The notes under the pieces are model-generated. The model saw only the letters and a program-made list of their open reading frames with translations. It did no database searches and was not told the origin of the DNA. 64,000 nt of DNA from Phycisphaeraceae bacterium (GTDB lineage Bacteria; Planctomycetota; Phycisphaerae; Phycisphaerales; Phycisphaeraceae): NCBI GenBank assembly GCA_029260615.1, contig JAJDCX010000060.1, forward strand, positions 26,647-90,646, in the 5' to 3' direction. The translations under genes were made by a program, and so were the position numbers. This document shows, one piece after another, positions 33,912 to 42,893 of this stretch (position 1 is its first letter; every line of letters begins with the position of its first letter).

Positions 33912-34049
33912 TTGCCCAAGACCCAAGCGGACATATACTTAGGGCGAGCGAGTGAATGATTCACTTGGCTGTTCGGGGGAGACCAACAGGACCAACGACA
34001 TCAAACCCATGGGTGATCCCGCCGCCCACAAGGTGGGTTTGTAACAAAG
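33912..34049 (+). promoter_or_regulatory. Promoter and structured leader of the SGNH-dockerin gene
   Basis: A candidate promoter TTGCCC-N16-TATACT (33912-33939) is followed at the expected start by the palindrome AGTGAATGATTCACT (33951-33965). The leader then holds a composite hairpin: outer stem CAAACCCA/TGGGTTTG (34002-34009 with 34034-34041) and inner stem TGGGTG/CGCCCA (34010-34015 with 34023-34028). It ends 4 nt before the AAAGG ribosome-binding site. It is not a riboswitch class I recognise. Confidence 0.5.
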
Positions 34050-34056
34050 GTGACCA

Positions 34057-35640
34057 TTGGGCTGTTTAGCAGGATTCAATACGAAACCCATCACCGCAGC
34101 GATCTGTCTTGTGGCGGTGCTGTGCGCGGCCGGTGCATCAGCTCATGCCACGCCCTTCCTGAATCTCCAAGAGACCTTCGCCCCCACACGCCAGCGGATT
34201 GAATCGGGTCAGGGTGCCGACCTCCTTTTCATCGGCGACAGCCTGTCGTTCAAACCCGGCAGCTACCTCCCGCACCTCCGCACATTGATGCAGTCCCAGT
34301 ACGGCGATGGGGGCTACGGCTACCAGGGTTTCAGCTTATGGACAGGCGCCGGCTACTTCGGAGTCAACCCGATCCCCTCAGCCTGGACCGTCGGCCTAAT
34401 CAATGACGACTCCACCCCACATCGCAGCCTTGACGGGCTCTGGGCCAGCGCCAATGCCGTCACCCCGTCCAGCTCCTTGCCTAGTGCACGGTACGACGCG
34501 ATCTCCCAGAACATGACCTTGCACTACCTGGCCCAACCCGGCGGCGGCAGCTTCCAGATCGATCTCCCCGAAGGCGGCACGGTCACGCTCGACGCCGACG
34601 CGGCCACCCCCACGGTCAAGGAGTTCTCATACACCTTTGCGGGGGCGGACCGCCGGATCATTCTCACGTCCGACGGGACCGGCCCGGTTACGATCCTGGG
34701 TGCTGACAACCGATCCGGGAACACCGGCATAAGGCTCCACCGCGCTGCGAACGGGGGCTGGGGCGTCGATAATTTCCTGGATCGAGACTTTACATTCGAC
34801 CAACAACTTGGGCTGATCCAACCCGGGGTGGTCGCCATCTGGCTGGGCCAGAATGACGCGCAATATACCCGTGAGACATACACCCCCAAACTCTTGGCAC
34901 TCCTTGATCGGCTCGAGGCCCAACTCCCTGACGCCAAGTTCCTGCTGATCGGTAGCCACGATACCGGCGGCAGTGCGCTCCCCGGCCTGGTTCAAGCCAT
35001 GGAAGACGTAGCCATCGAACGATCCACCGGCTTCATCAACATTTTCGAACTCGCGGGGGACAGAGACTTCCTGGTACGCCACAGGTTCCTCAGTGATGGG
35101 ATTCATATGAGTGAGACCGGCGGGGCGTATTTTTCTAACATCCTGTTCGACCTGATCCAACCCGCGTTGTCGGAAGCAGGCGACCTGAACTTTGATGGTT
35201 TCGTGGGCCTGCAAGACCTGAACATGGTGCTGAACAACTGGAACGAAGAGCGGGTTATTCAGCAACTCGACGGCGACTTGGATGGAGACAACTTTATTGG
35301 CATTAGCGATCTGAATATCTTGCTGAGCAATTGGAATCAGCAGGTTCCCGCAGGGTCTATCCACCTTGGCGATACCAATGGCGACGGGTTTGTTGGGTTG
35401 GAGGACCTCAACGCGATCTTGAACGAGTGGAACATGACGGTCCCGGTACTCGAACCTTTGGTCGGGGACATCACCCGCGACGGATTTGTTGGATTGGAAG
35501 ACCTGAGTGTCGTGCTAGGCAATTGGAACGCAGGCACGCCCCCGCACGTCGAGGCCTTGGCGCTTGTGCCCGAACCAGGGGGGATCGCTATCTTCTGTGC
35601 CGCAGGCCTAGCCCAGATGAACCGCCGCCGACGGTCTTAA
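34057..35640 (+). CDS. Secreted SGNH/GDSL hydrolase with four dockerin-like repeats
   Basis: 527 residues from a TTG start preceded by AAAGGTGA. The signal peptide ends ASAHA. The SGNH hydrolase part has FIGDSLSFKPG (nucleophile S62), WLGQNDAQYT (Asn block) and LSDGIHMSETG (Asp-x-x-His). After residue 370 come four calcium-binding repeats (GDLNFDGFVGLQDLNMVLNN, GDLDGDNFIGISDLNILLSN, GDTNGDGFVGLEDLNAILNE, GDITRDGFVGLEDLSVVLGN) and a VPEPGG...NRRRRS sorting tail. Likely an exported carbohydrate esterase or acetyl-hydrolase anchored at the surface. Dockerins normally come in pairs, so four in a row is unusual. Confidence 0.82.
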   Translation: MGCLAGFNTKPITAAICLVAVLCAAGASAHATPFLNLQETFAPTRQRIESGQGADLLFIGDSLSFKPGSYLPHLRTLMQSQYGDGGYGYQGFSLWTGAGYFGVNPIPSAWTVGLINDDSTPHRSLDGLWASANAVTPSSSLPSARYDAISQNMTLHYLAQPGGGSFQIDLPEGGTVTLDADAATPTVKEFSYTFAGADRRIILTSDGTGPVTILGADNRSGNTGIRLHRAANGGWGVDNFLDRDFTFDQQLGLIQPGVVAIWLGQNDAQYTRETYTPKLLALLDRLEAQLPDAKFLLIGSHDTGGSALPGLVQAMEDVAIERSTGFINIFELAGDRDFLVRHRFLSDGIHMSETGGAYFSNILFDLIQPALSEAGDLNFDGFVGLQDLNMVLNNWNEERVIQQLDGDLDGDNFIGISDLNILLSNWNQQVPAGSIHLGDTNGDGFVGLEDLNAILNEWNMTVPVLEPLVGDITRDGFVGLEDLSVVLGNWNAGTPPHVEALALVPEPGGIAIFCAAGLAQMNRRRRS

Positions 35641-35755
35641 CCGGCGGCTGAACCTTCTATCCGTCTTAGCCGTACAATACCTTCCCTCCGCCGGGTCGGT
35701 CCCGGCTTGGGGTTGAACCGATCTACACACCCTGGTTGCCTCTCTATCACATCTG

Positions 35756-37345
35756 ATGCCCCCGACACCCTCCGCCCCTAAGACCCAGCCGCCGGACTCC
35801 CAAGAGCCTGCCAAGAACGCCCAACCGCTGGGCCGGCGCACCGCTGGCGGGTTTGTCTGGCTTCTTGCGCAGACGTTCTCGACCAAATTCGTGGGGATCG
35901 CCAGCCAACTGGTTCTCGCTTGGCTGCTGGTGCCCGAGGACTTCGGCCTAGTCGGGTTGACCTACACCGTCACGGTTATGGGCAACCTGCTCATGCGGGC
36001 CGGGGTCCAGGAGCTGCTCATTCAACGCCCGCACTTCCGACGGTGGGCGACACCTGCCTGCTGGATGGCGTTGGCCAGCGGGTTCGCCGCAGGCGTGTTC
36101 ATGCTCCTGCTGGGCCTGGGGGCAGTACGTTTCTACGACGACCCGAGGCTGTTCGGCCTCATCGCCGTTCTCGCCTTGGGGGCACCCATCCAGGCCAGCC
36201 TGGTCGTCCCCAACGCCCACCTTTTCCGCCAGATGCGGTTCCAGACACTCGCCACAATCAATGTCGCCAACGCCACACTGCGGGCTGGGCTCACCATCGT
36301 GTTCGCTATCTATGGCTTCGGAGCCTACAGCTTCGTCCTCCCCCAGCCCATCGCCTTCGCCTTCATGTCGGCCGTGATGTGGTGGTGTGCGCGGCCGCCG
36401 GTCCGTCTGAGACTACGCATCAGGCGGTGGCGATACATCATCGGCGACGCGGTCAAAACCATCGGCGGAGACTTTGGCTACTTCGTCATCAATCAGGGGG
36501 ACTACATCGCCCTGGGTTTGTTCCATGCCCCTGCCGTCGTGGGCCAGTACTTCTTCGCCTACAACCTCTCCGCCAGCACGCTAATCCTCCTCTCGGTGAA
36601 CATGCGGCAGGCGATCTTCCCGACCCTCAGCCAGCTAAAAAACGAACCCAAACGCCTGATAGAGGCTTTCCTCCGCGCCGCCCGGGTGCTGGCGGTCGTG
36701 GGTGTGCCGGCTTGTTTCCTCCAAGCCGCGGCGGCCGGCCCTGTCTTACGCATGTTATTTGATGACCGTTGGCTCCCGGCTATCCCCCTGTTCACACTAC
36801 TGAGCCTCGGCATGGCTTTCAGTATCCTTCACGGCCCCTGCATCGCACTGGTTCAAGCGCAGGGCCGCTACGGCATGTATCTCGCGATGACAGGTGGTTA
36901 CGCTTTTGCCATCCTTACCGGAACCATCATCGCCTCGTGGGCGGGGGAGACCGTGGCCGTCGCCGCTGTCGTCGCCTTGCTGGGCACACTCGCCGGCTTC
37001 GCCTGGCTCTACATCGCAATACGTCCGTTGGGGCACGGCCTAGGCACAGTTCTACAGGTTATCGGCAAGCCCGCACTCGCCGCCGCGATCGCCATCGCCC
37101 CCGCCTGTGCCATGGCCTACGCCGTCCCTGACCAGCCCTTAGCCGATATTTACCGCCTGATAATCGTGCTTGTCTTTGGTGGCCTGCTATACCTGCCGAT
37201 GATTCGGTGGATCGCACCCGCCTCTTGCCACGACCTGTTGGTCCTCGTCGCTGGTATGCTAGGATCACGCCTCAATTCCCGATTAGGGCAGACCGTGACA
37301 CGTTATCTATTGAATCAAGCCCAACGCATTAAGGAGAAGCTGTGA
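35756..37345 (+). CDS. Wzx-like polysaccharide flippase
   Basis: A 529-residue MOP-superfamily protein with about 12-14 membrane helices. The N-terminus (GRRTAGGFVWLLAQTFSTKF, LVLAWLLVPEDFGLVGLTYT) and FFAYNLSASTLILLSVNMRQ, AIFPTLSQLKNE match oligosaccharide flippases of the polysaccharide-synthesis type. It would move lipid-linked repeat units to the periplasm. Its stop overlaps the next ATG by one base (TGATG), linking it to a methyltransferase. This is the left end of the exopolysaccharide cluster. Confidence 0.85.
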   Translation: MPPTPSAPKTQPPDSQEPAKNAQPLGRRTAGGFVWLLAQTFSTKFVGIASQLVLAWLLVPEDFGLVGLTYTVTVMGNLLMRAGVQELLIQRPHFRRWATPACWMALASGFAAGVFMLLLGLGAVRFYDDPRLFGLIAVLALGAPIQASLVVPNAHLFRQMRFQTLATINVANATLRAGLTIVFAIYGFGAYSFVLPQPIAFAFMSAVMWWCARPPVRLRLRIRRWRYIIGDAVKTIGGDFGYFVINQGDYIALGLFHAPAVVGQYFFAYNLSASTLILLSVNMRQAIFPTLSQLKNEPKRLIEAFLRAARVLAVVGVPACFLQAAAAGPVLRMLFDDRWLPAIPLFTLLSLGMAFSILHGPCIALVQAQGRYGMYLAMTGGYAFAILTGTIIASWAGETVAVAAVVALLGTLAGFAWLYIAIRPLGHGLGTVLQVIGKPALAAAIAIAPACAMAYAVPDQPLADIYRLIIVLVFGGLLYLPMIRWIAPASCHDLLVLVAGMLGSRLNSRLGQTVTRYLLNQAQRIKEKL

Positions 37346-37977
37346 TGAGGTCTTTTGGACACTTGACGCCGAGGTATATCATCAACCGACTCAAGGGGAT
37401 GTGGTATCACAAGACCTGTCCAACCCACCCTTGGCTCACCCGCCAAGCCAACTCGATCCTCGATACCTACCTGAAAAAATCCGACCACGGCCTGGAGTTC
37501 GGCAGCGGTCGCAGCTCGATATGGCTCGCTAAGCGTGTCGCGGGCCTCACCAGCGTCGAACACCACGAGGGCTGGTACCAGCGTGTCAAGCAGATGTTCG
37601 CCGAGCAAGACGTCACAAATGTTGACTACCGCCACCTCCCCCAAGTCGCCGGGGGCGGCTCACCCGCCGAATCTGGTTATGTAAAAGTCGCCGAAGACTT
37701 CGAGTCAGGCAGCCTGGATTTTGTGCTGGTCGATGGGATCTATCGCGATCACGTCGCGCTTTCGGTTTTGAGCAAGCTGCGCCCTGGCGGCCTGTTGATC
37801 ATTGACAACGTCAACCGTTACCTCCCGTCGGACACCCACTCGCCGGTCTCACGCAGCTTCCAGGACGGACCCAATGGCGAGGCATGGGAGCAGGTATACC
37901 GCGAGATATCGTCGTGGCGATCTATCTGGACGTCGTCCGGCGTGTGGGACACCGCGCTCTTTTTTAAGCCGAGCTGA
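37345..37977 (+). CDS. Class I SAM-dependent methyltransferase
   Basis: About 210 residues. HGLEFGSGRSSIWLAKRV is the SAM-binding motif I (E-G-S-G), LTSVEHHEGWYQRV the acidic strand 2, LDFVLVDGIYRDHVALSVLS the motif before strand 5, and GGLLIIDNVNRYL strand 5. Proteins of this type often lie in polysaccharide loci and are thought to methylate sugar residues or termini. AAGGAG precedes the ATG and the start overlaps the flippase stop. Confidence 0.8.
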   Translation: MRSFGHLTPRYIINRLKGMWYHKTCPTHPWLTRQANSILDTYLKKSDHGLEFGSGRSSIWLAKRVAGLTSVEHHEGWYQRVKQMFAEQDVTNVDYRHLPQVAGGGSPAESGYVKVAEDFESGSLDFVLVDGIYRDHVALSVLSKLRPGGLLIIDNVNRYLPSDTHSPVSRSFQDGPNGEAWEQVYREISSWRSIWTSSGVWDTALFFKPS

Positions 37978-38081
37978 TCCCTTCCACCGGTATGTATCTA
38001 ACGCGAACACCGCGGCTTTTACTCGATGCAAATGCCTTTGTTGAGCATCGGAAATAGGTGCTTGGGCGATGGCCCGCCACA

Positions 38082-38978
38082 TTAAATGGTGTGATGCAGG
38101 ACCGTGAAGGGCTCGGCTTCTTTGACACGCTGGACGAAAAAATCGGGGTTCTTCAGGTAGATGACATTGCCACTAAGCCCAGGCTCGGCGGTGTCCACCC
38201 CAACAAGTGACCGCTCGAATGGCCGATAGTGGTACGCCTTAAACCCAAACGACACCATACGCTCATGCAAGTCGGACGACTCGGCACCATAGCCCTCGTT
38301 ACGGCCAACAAACTCCAGGATCAGAGCCACGGTCTCCAGTCGGCCCAGTAAGGCTTGAGCGCCGTTTATCACAAAACTCTCGAAGCCTTCGACATCGATC
38401 TTGATAACCGTCGGGGATCGGTCGCCGACCACGTCATCAAGCGTCACCACGGGTACCTCTTCGACGGCCCCATCGTAGCTTTCACCCTCGGGCAAGATGT
38501 GATTGGTCGGGCCCTGATCCACTATGAACCTCAGCGTACCGGTCTTATCACCCACGCCCTGCCGACACGCTTCGACCCGATCGACGACACCGTTGAGGCG
38601 GATATTATCTGTAAGCCGAGCGTATGTGATGGGCGTCGGCTCAAACGACAGGCACCTCGCACCGCTCACCACCGACGCCAGCGTGGTGAACGAGCCAATA
38701 TTGGCTCCGACATCTACAAAAAAGTCGTCCGGCCGTAGCGCGTGGATGACGAATGACATGTCTGGAAGCTCGTGCAGCCCCACATAAAAATTGCCCGTCG
38801 AGGCGGGCGAGTTAGGCGAAAGAATCAGCCGGCTCTTGCCGACGAACGGCACGATCAACTCCGCAGACATGATCCGCTTGGCCAACTGGTAACGTGCGAA
38901 TCGTGCAAGGGCCCGGAGTTTGTGCCCACGGTTTAGCGGGTGATGTGTGATGAAACGAGCTATCGAAATGAGTCCCAT
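38082..38978 (-). CDS. FkbM-family methyltransferase
   Basis: About 298 residues from the ATG at 38978, which has AGGAG five bases upstream; the frame is open to 39086 but without a good signal. FFVDVGANIGSFTTLASVVS is the SAM motif I, ARCLSFEPTPITYARL strand 2, and VPVVTLDDVV followed by PTVIKIDVEGFESFVINGAQ the diagnostic FkbM block. The family O-methylates sugars or polyketides; in this locus sugar methylation is likely. Confidence 0.88.
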   Translation of the reverse strand: MGLISIARFITHHPLNRGHKLRALARFARYQLAKRIMSAELIVPFVGKSRLILSPNSPASTGNFYVGLHELPDMSFVIHALRPDDFFVDVGANIGSFTTLASVVSGARCLSFEPTPITYARLTDNIRLNGVVDRVEACRQGVGDKTGTLRFIVDQGPTNHILPEGESYDGAVEEVPVVTLDDVVGDRSPTVIKIDVEGFESFVINGAQALLGRLETVALILEFVGRNEGYGAESSDLHERMVSFGFKAYHYRPFERSLVGVDTAEPGLSGNVIYLKNPDFFVQRVKEAEPFTVLHHTI

Positions 38979-39128
38979 CCTGTCTCCTGCTGCATACGGT
39001 CGGTTTGCCTTGCAACGCGGTATAATAGCGTTCCTGTTCAACCCTGCCAAGATTGCGTAGGCCCGCAACTTGAGGACCGCCAGCAAGCGCGGCGTGCTTC
39101 CCGATCACGCTGAGGGGCCGCCGGATGT

Positions 39129-40067
39129 TCAGGGCCCCGGCGACAACACATCTTCCAACCGCGTGCCACGGACTAGCACGTTGTACAGCGGGACCGAGGC
39201 CGTGTGCCCATCGTCAAGAACCCGGCGGAGATCCAGCCTCCAATTCACGGGGTCTTCGGCGTGTTTGGGGAACACGATCCGTACAATCTCACCCGTGAGT
39301 TGATCGTTGCCTGCCGCCCATTTCCCCGAATCGCCTGGGTGTTCAAGCGGGTCCGAACGTTTCCAGAACCTGTCGGTGATGATGACGTTATTGTCGAACC
39401 AGTGGGGCGTGTACTTGTAGGGCCTGGCCTCGATATAGATACGGATACCCAGTGACTGGAGCAATTCAGTGAGGCGGTGTGTCGGGCTTTGTTCAGCGGC
39501 AGATGCGCTGGCGTCGAAGCCCAGGGACATCCCGGCCTCAAGCGGCAAAGACAAGGACACGACCGCCCGCGCCAGCCACCCGGTGGTGTCACCGGCGTCC
39601 AGTAGTTTCTGGAAGTCAGGGTCGTCTGGGAGTTTGCCCAGATAAGCGATGACCTCAACCGGCTCGCCGTCGGTATATCGGCCCTCGATCACGGGCTTCC
39701 AGGCCTCCACGAACCCCTCGGTTAGGAACGTCAGCCCAGCCGAACGGGCATGGATGTACTGGTCAAACTGCATCGGCTCGTCCGGCAACGCCCCAAAAGG
39801 ATTATGGATCTGGATACGGCGGACCCCCGCGTCCAATTGGGGCCTTACCACCAGGCGTACAAAACCCTCCCATCCTCGTTGCCGTAAACCCCAAGCGACC
39901 CGCCGGTCCTCAATATCAGTCGAGGAACCGCCGATGAGCAGGAGGCTGATAATGCGTTGGGAATAGTCCACTTCGGCTTGGGCTCTGGGGATATGAACAG
40001 TGCCGGGCAGTACACTTACAAGAACAAGAACAAGCCAGCGTCCGTATGCCATGTGGGAATGTTTCAT
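39129..40067 (-). CDS. Exported protein of unknown function
   Basis: 312 residues. The signal peptide (about 1-31, ends PRAQAE) is followed by a domain with VRRIQIHNPFGALP, GEPVEVIAYLGKLPDDPDF, SLGFDASASAAEQS, GIRIYIEARPYKYTPHWFDN and NNVIITDRFWK. The strand-loop pattern could be a TIM-barrel glycosidase-like fold, but I recognise no family. It is divergent from the Wzy-like polymerase and precedes the FkbM gene on the same strand by about 150 bp, so a role in glycan secretion or trimming is possible. Confidence 0.6.
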   Translation of the reverse strand: MKHSHMAYGRWLVLVLVSVLPGTVHIPRAQAEVDYSQRIISLLLIGGSSTDIEDRRVAWGLRQRGWEGFVRLVVRPQLDAGVRRIQIHNPFGALPDEPMQFDQYIHARSAGLTFLTEGFVEAWKPVIEGRYTDGEPVEVIAYLGKLPDDPDFQKLLDAGDTTGWLARAVVSLSLPLEAGMSLGFDASASAAEQSPTHRLTELLQSLGIRIYIEARPYKYTPHWFDNNVIITDRFWKRSDPLEHPGDSGKWAAGNDQLTGEIVRIVFPKHAEDPVNWRLDLRRVLDDGHTASVPLYNVLVRGTRLEDVLSPGP

Positions 40068-40165
40068 TATCGGCTCTGTGCTAGAGTACGCTTATGCGTG
40101 GAGGCTCTCGAATCTTAATCTGTCTATCCACCCTCACATATTAGCACCAAAAAAGTAAGCCTTCG

Positions 40166-41473
40166 ATGATCAGGTTACTATTCTTATTCAGCTGGATGTT
40201 CGTCGCAGTGATGCTGCTGATGATCACGGTGCCTTACCTTCGCCGACAGCGCGATCTCTTGACGACCTGGAACCTGTTCCTGCTGGGCTCAGCCTGTTTC
40301 GTGGGCCTCTCAGGCGTCGGTACAACGGGCTACCCCAACCGCTTGGTGGAGTATACGCGGGCTGATTACCTCTGGTTCTTCTCTGGGGTATTCACGTTTT
40401 ATGTCACGCTGTGGCTGACGTACACCTTCTTTAGGTGGCCCCGTCGTGCCGCGGGGCGACGTCTTCGCAAATGGCCGAAGATGAGCAACCCCGTGCTGTT
40501 TGTTCTCATGCCTCTATGCATGGTAATGAGCTTGGGTCTGTTATTCCCAGTGCAGATCCAAGGCATCGGGCAGCTCATGGCCAATGTCGGCAAATATGGC
40601 GCGGTTTACGGGATGGTCTTCATGTTGGTGCTGTGGTCACGCCAGCCCCTTAACCCGCTATTCGTCTTCATGTTCATCGGCGTGACCCTGTACAGCTTCG
40701 GGCTGTCGATGGTCAGTGGCTCGGGACGTCGAGAGATGGTGGCGGTACTCGCCGCGTTCCCGACGGTGCTCTATTGGCTACGGTTCCGCTACGCCAGCCG
40801 GACCACGACGTTAACGGTCGTTGTCATCCTAAGTTTGTTCTCCGTCGTGCTACTGAATGCCTACAGCTCGGTCCGGCACAACCGTGGTGATCGGTCGCTG
40901 GCGACAGCCTTAGCGATGATCCAAGAACTCCCCAAGCACATGATGGATACTACAGGCATGGCGCAGATGCTCGGCCAGGACGCCGTCGATGTCTCCCTGC
41001 TAGCCATCCATGTGTACCAGACCGAGCGGTGGGATGGTTTTGACAGGAACCCGTTTCACACGGTCAGCTACGTGTTGGTCAACCCGATCCCCCGTGAACT
41101 TTGGGAAAACAAGCCCGAAGCGCTTGGCCTCACACTCCCCCGAGACACCCGGCTGTGGACAGGGGGGGAGAACTGGGGCCCCGGCATCGTCGGGCACGGG
41201 TTCCACGAAGGTGGGCTGCACATGCTCGTTTTCTACGCGATCCTCGTCGGGACCGTCCTGCGGTTTTTCGACGAATTGCTCGTCCGCCAGCCGGACAACC
41301 CCTACCTCCTGGGGATGCTCGCCACCTGCAGCGGGCAGATCGTAGCCTGGCCCCGTGGCGATACCGCGGTCTTTACCATGCAGATTATTGGCGCACTCGC
41401 TGCAGGCCTTGCCGTGGCAGTGTTCGCTCGGATTTTCTTCGGCAAGGGTGTCGAGTATGCACGCACGGATTAA
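40166..41473 (+). CDS. Wzy-like oligosaccharide repeat-unit polymerase
   Basis: 435 residues with about 11 hydrophobic segments and a larger periplasmic loop at about 285-340 containing NPIPRELWENKPEALGLTLP and GIVGHGFHEGGLHMLVFYA. The segment FGLSMVSGSGRREMVAVLAA before a central helix resembles the SxGRR region of exopolysaccharide/O-antigen polymerases. It would link lipid-borne repeat units in the periplasm. The assignment rests on topology, motif and neighbours, since Wzy proteins are poorly conserved. Confidence 0.72.
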   Translation: MIRLLFLFSWMFVAVMLLMITVPYLRRQRDLLTTWNLFLLGSACFVGLSGVGTTGYPNRLVEYTRADYLWFFSGVFTFYVTLWLTYTFFRWPRRAAGRRLRKWPKMSNPVLFVLMPLCMVMSLGLLFPVQIQGIGQLMANVGKYGAVYGMVFMLVLWSRQPLNPLFVFMFIGVTLYSFGLSMVSGSGRREMVAVLAAFPTVLYWLRFRYASRTTTLTVVVILSLFSVVLLNAYSSVRHNRGDRSLATALAMIQELPKHMMDTTGMAQMLGQDAVDVSLLAIHVYQTERWDGFDRNPFHTVSYVLVNPIPRELWENKPEALGLTLPRDTRLWTGGENWGPGIVGHGFHEGGLHMLVFYAILVGTVLRFFDELLVRQPDNPYLLGMLATCSGQIVAWPRGDTAVFTMQIIGALAAGLAVAVFARIFFGKGVEYARTD

Positions 41474-41582
41474 TCTGCAGGGGGTCTATGAGAAAACCCT
41501 TCGGACCAGCAGGCGCCCGCCTTCGCTTCCGTGCCGTAAAAGCTGCAGCACCCTCTATTATTTAAACGCCCCGGACCAAGCC

Positions 41583-42893
41583 CTACCAGTACAGCCCCTC
41601 GTACCCCGGCGCTCCTTGGAGTGTGTCGATCTTCACCAGGTCCAGGACACGCTGGTCGTCACGCCACTTGATGTTCGACCACTGCTCAGGCGACAGCCGG
41701 TGGCTGACCAACACCACGTCAGACTCCGCGATCACCCCCTGCAGATCCTGCGACAACAACTCCGCCAGATGCGGGATCGACTGCAACGCGAAGCTGCGGT
41801 TCGCCCCGACCAACGACTGGACCGACAAGTGGGCATCATAGATCTTCACCGGGTGGCCCTTGCCGCAAAGCTGTTCGACCACGTTGACGATCGGCGACTC
41901 GCGGATGTCGTCGGTACCCTCCTTGAAGGCCAAACCGATGATCCCCACACGCGGGCGCTCCGGGCTGACCACCCGTGCCAGCAAAGCATCGATCTGTGCT
42001 TTATTTGACCGTACCGAGCCCTCAAGCATCGGAAGTGTCATTGCGGTCTGACGGGCCATGTCCAGCATCGCACGCAGGTCCTTGGGCAGGCACGACCCGC
42101 CAAACGCCTGGCCCGGACGCAGGTACCGCGGCGAGATGTTCAGCTTGCGGTCCTGGCAGAAAACCTCCATCACCGCGGTCGCGTCGATATCCATCTCCCG
42201 ACAGATCATCCCGATCTCGTTGCCAAACGTCACCTTCACCGCATGGAAACAGTTGTCCGCATACTTGACCATCGCGGCAACGCGCATATCTAGGTAAAAC
42301 GTCTCCGCTTCGATGCCGGGGTACAACTGGCTGCAGACCTTGCGAGTCTTTTCATCAGTGACGCCGAAGACGATCTTAGGCGGGCCGAAGAAGTCCGCGA
42401 CCGCCGCGCCCTCGCGCAGAAACTCGGGGTGACAGACATAACCGATCCGATCGCCCATCGCGGACCCGGAACTCTCAGCCAGGATATCGACCAACCGGTC
42501 ATGCACCACCGGCATGCTCGTCGATCGGCTCAGGACAGTGAAAAACTCGTGATCGCTGTTACGCACCGCCTCGCCGATCTGCTTGCAGACCCCTTCCAGG
42601 TACGTCGCGTTGACCCCGCCTGACTTGGTCGATGGGGTGCCAACGCAGACAAGGGCTACGTCCGTCTCATTGATCGCCTTGACCGCATCGGTCGTCGCAG
42701 AGATCCGCCCCAAGGCGTGCATCTCAGCGAGCAGTTCGGGTAGCTCGTCTTCGATGATCGGGCACTTGCCAGCAGCTAGCAGATCGACTTTCGCCTGGGC
42801 GACATCGACACCGATCACAGTGTGCCCCAGCTTCGCCAAGCAAGCACAACTCACAGCCCCCACATACCCGAGCCCAAAAATACTGATTTTCAT
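41583..42893 (-). CDS. algD: GDP-mannose 6-dehydrogenase
   Basis: A 436-residue nucleotide-sugar dehydrogenase. MKISIFGLGYVGAVSCACLA is the NAD site; GYVCHPEFLREG, MVKYADNCFHAVKVTFGNEI and FCQDRKLNISPRYLRPGQAF then GGSCLPKD follow. The catalytic Cys is residue 268, the number found in Pseudomonas AlgD, and the CQDxKLNxSxxYLRPG block separates GDP-mannose from UDP-glucose dehydrogenases. It yields GDP-mannuronate from the GDP-mannose made by the 7.7-kb enzyme, so the polymer should contain mannuronate or a derivative. Its ATG overlaps the preceding glycosyltransferase stop. Confidence 0.88.
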   Translation of the reverse strand: MKISIFGLGYVGAVSCACLAKLGHTVIGVDVAQAKVDLLAAGKCPIIEDELPELLAEMHALGRISATTDAVKAINETDVALVCVGTPSTKSGGVNATYLEGVCKQIGEAVRNSDHEFFTVLSRSTSMPVVHDRLVDILAESSGSAMGDRIGYVCHPEFLREGAAVADFFGPPKIVFGVTDEKTRKVCSQLYPGIEAETFYLDMRVAAMVKYADNCFHAVKVTFGNEIGMICREMDIDATAVMEVFCQDRKLNISPRYLRPGQAFGGSCLPKDLRAMLDMARQTAMTLPMLEGSVRSNKAQIDALLARVVSPERPRVGIIGLAFKEGTDDIRESPIVNVVEQLCGKGHPVKIYDAHLSVQSLVGANRSFALQSIPHLAELLSQDLQGVIAESDVVLVSHRLSPEQWSNIKWRDDQRVLDLVKIDTLQGAPGYEGLYW

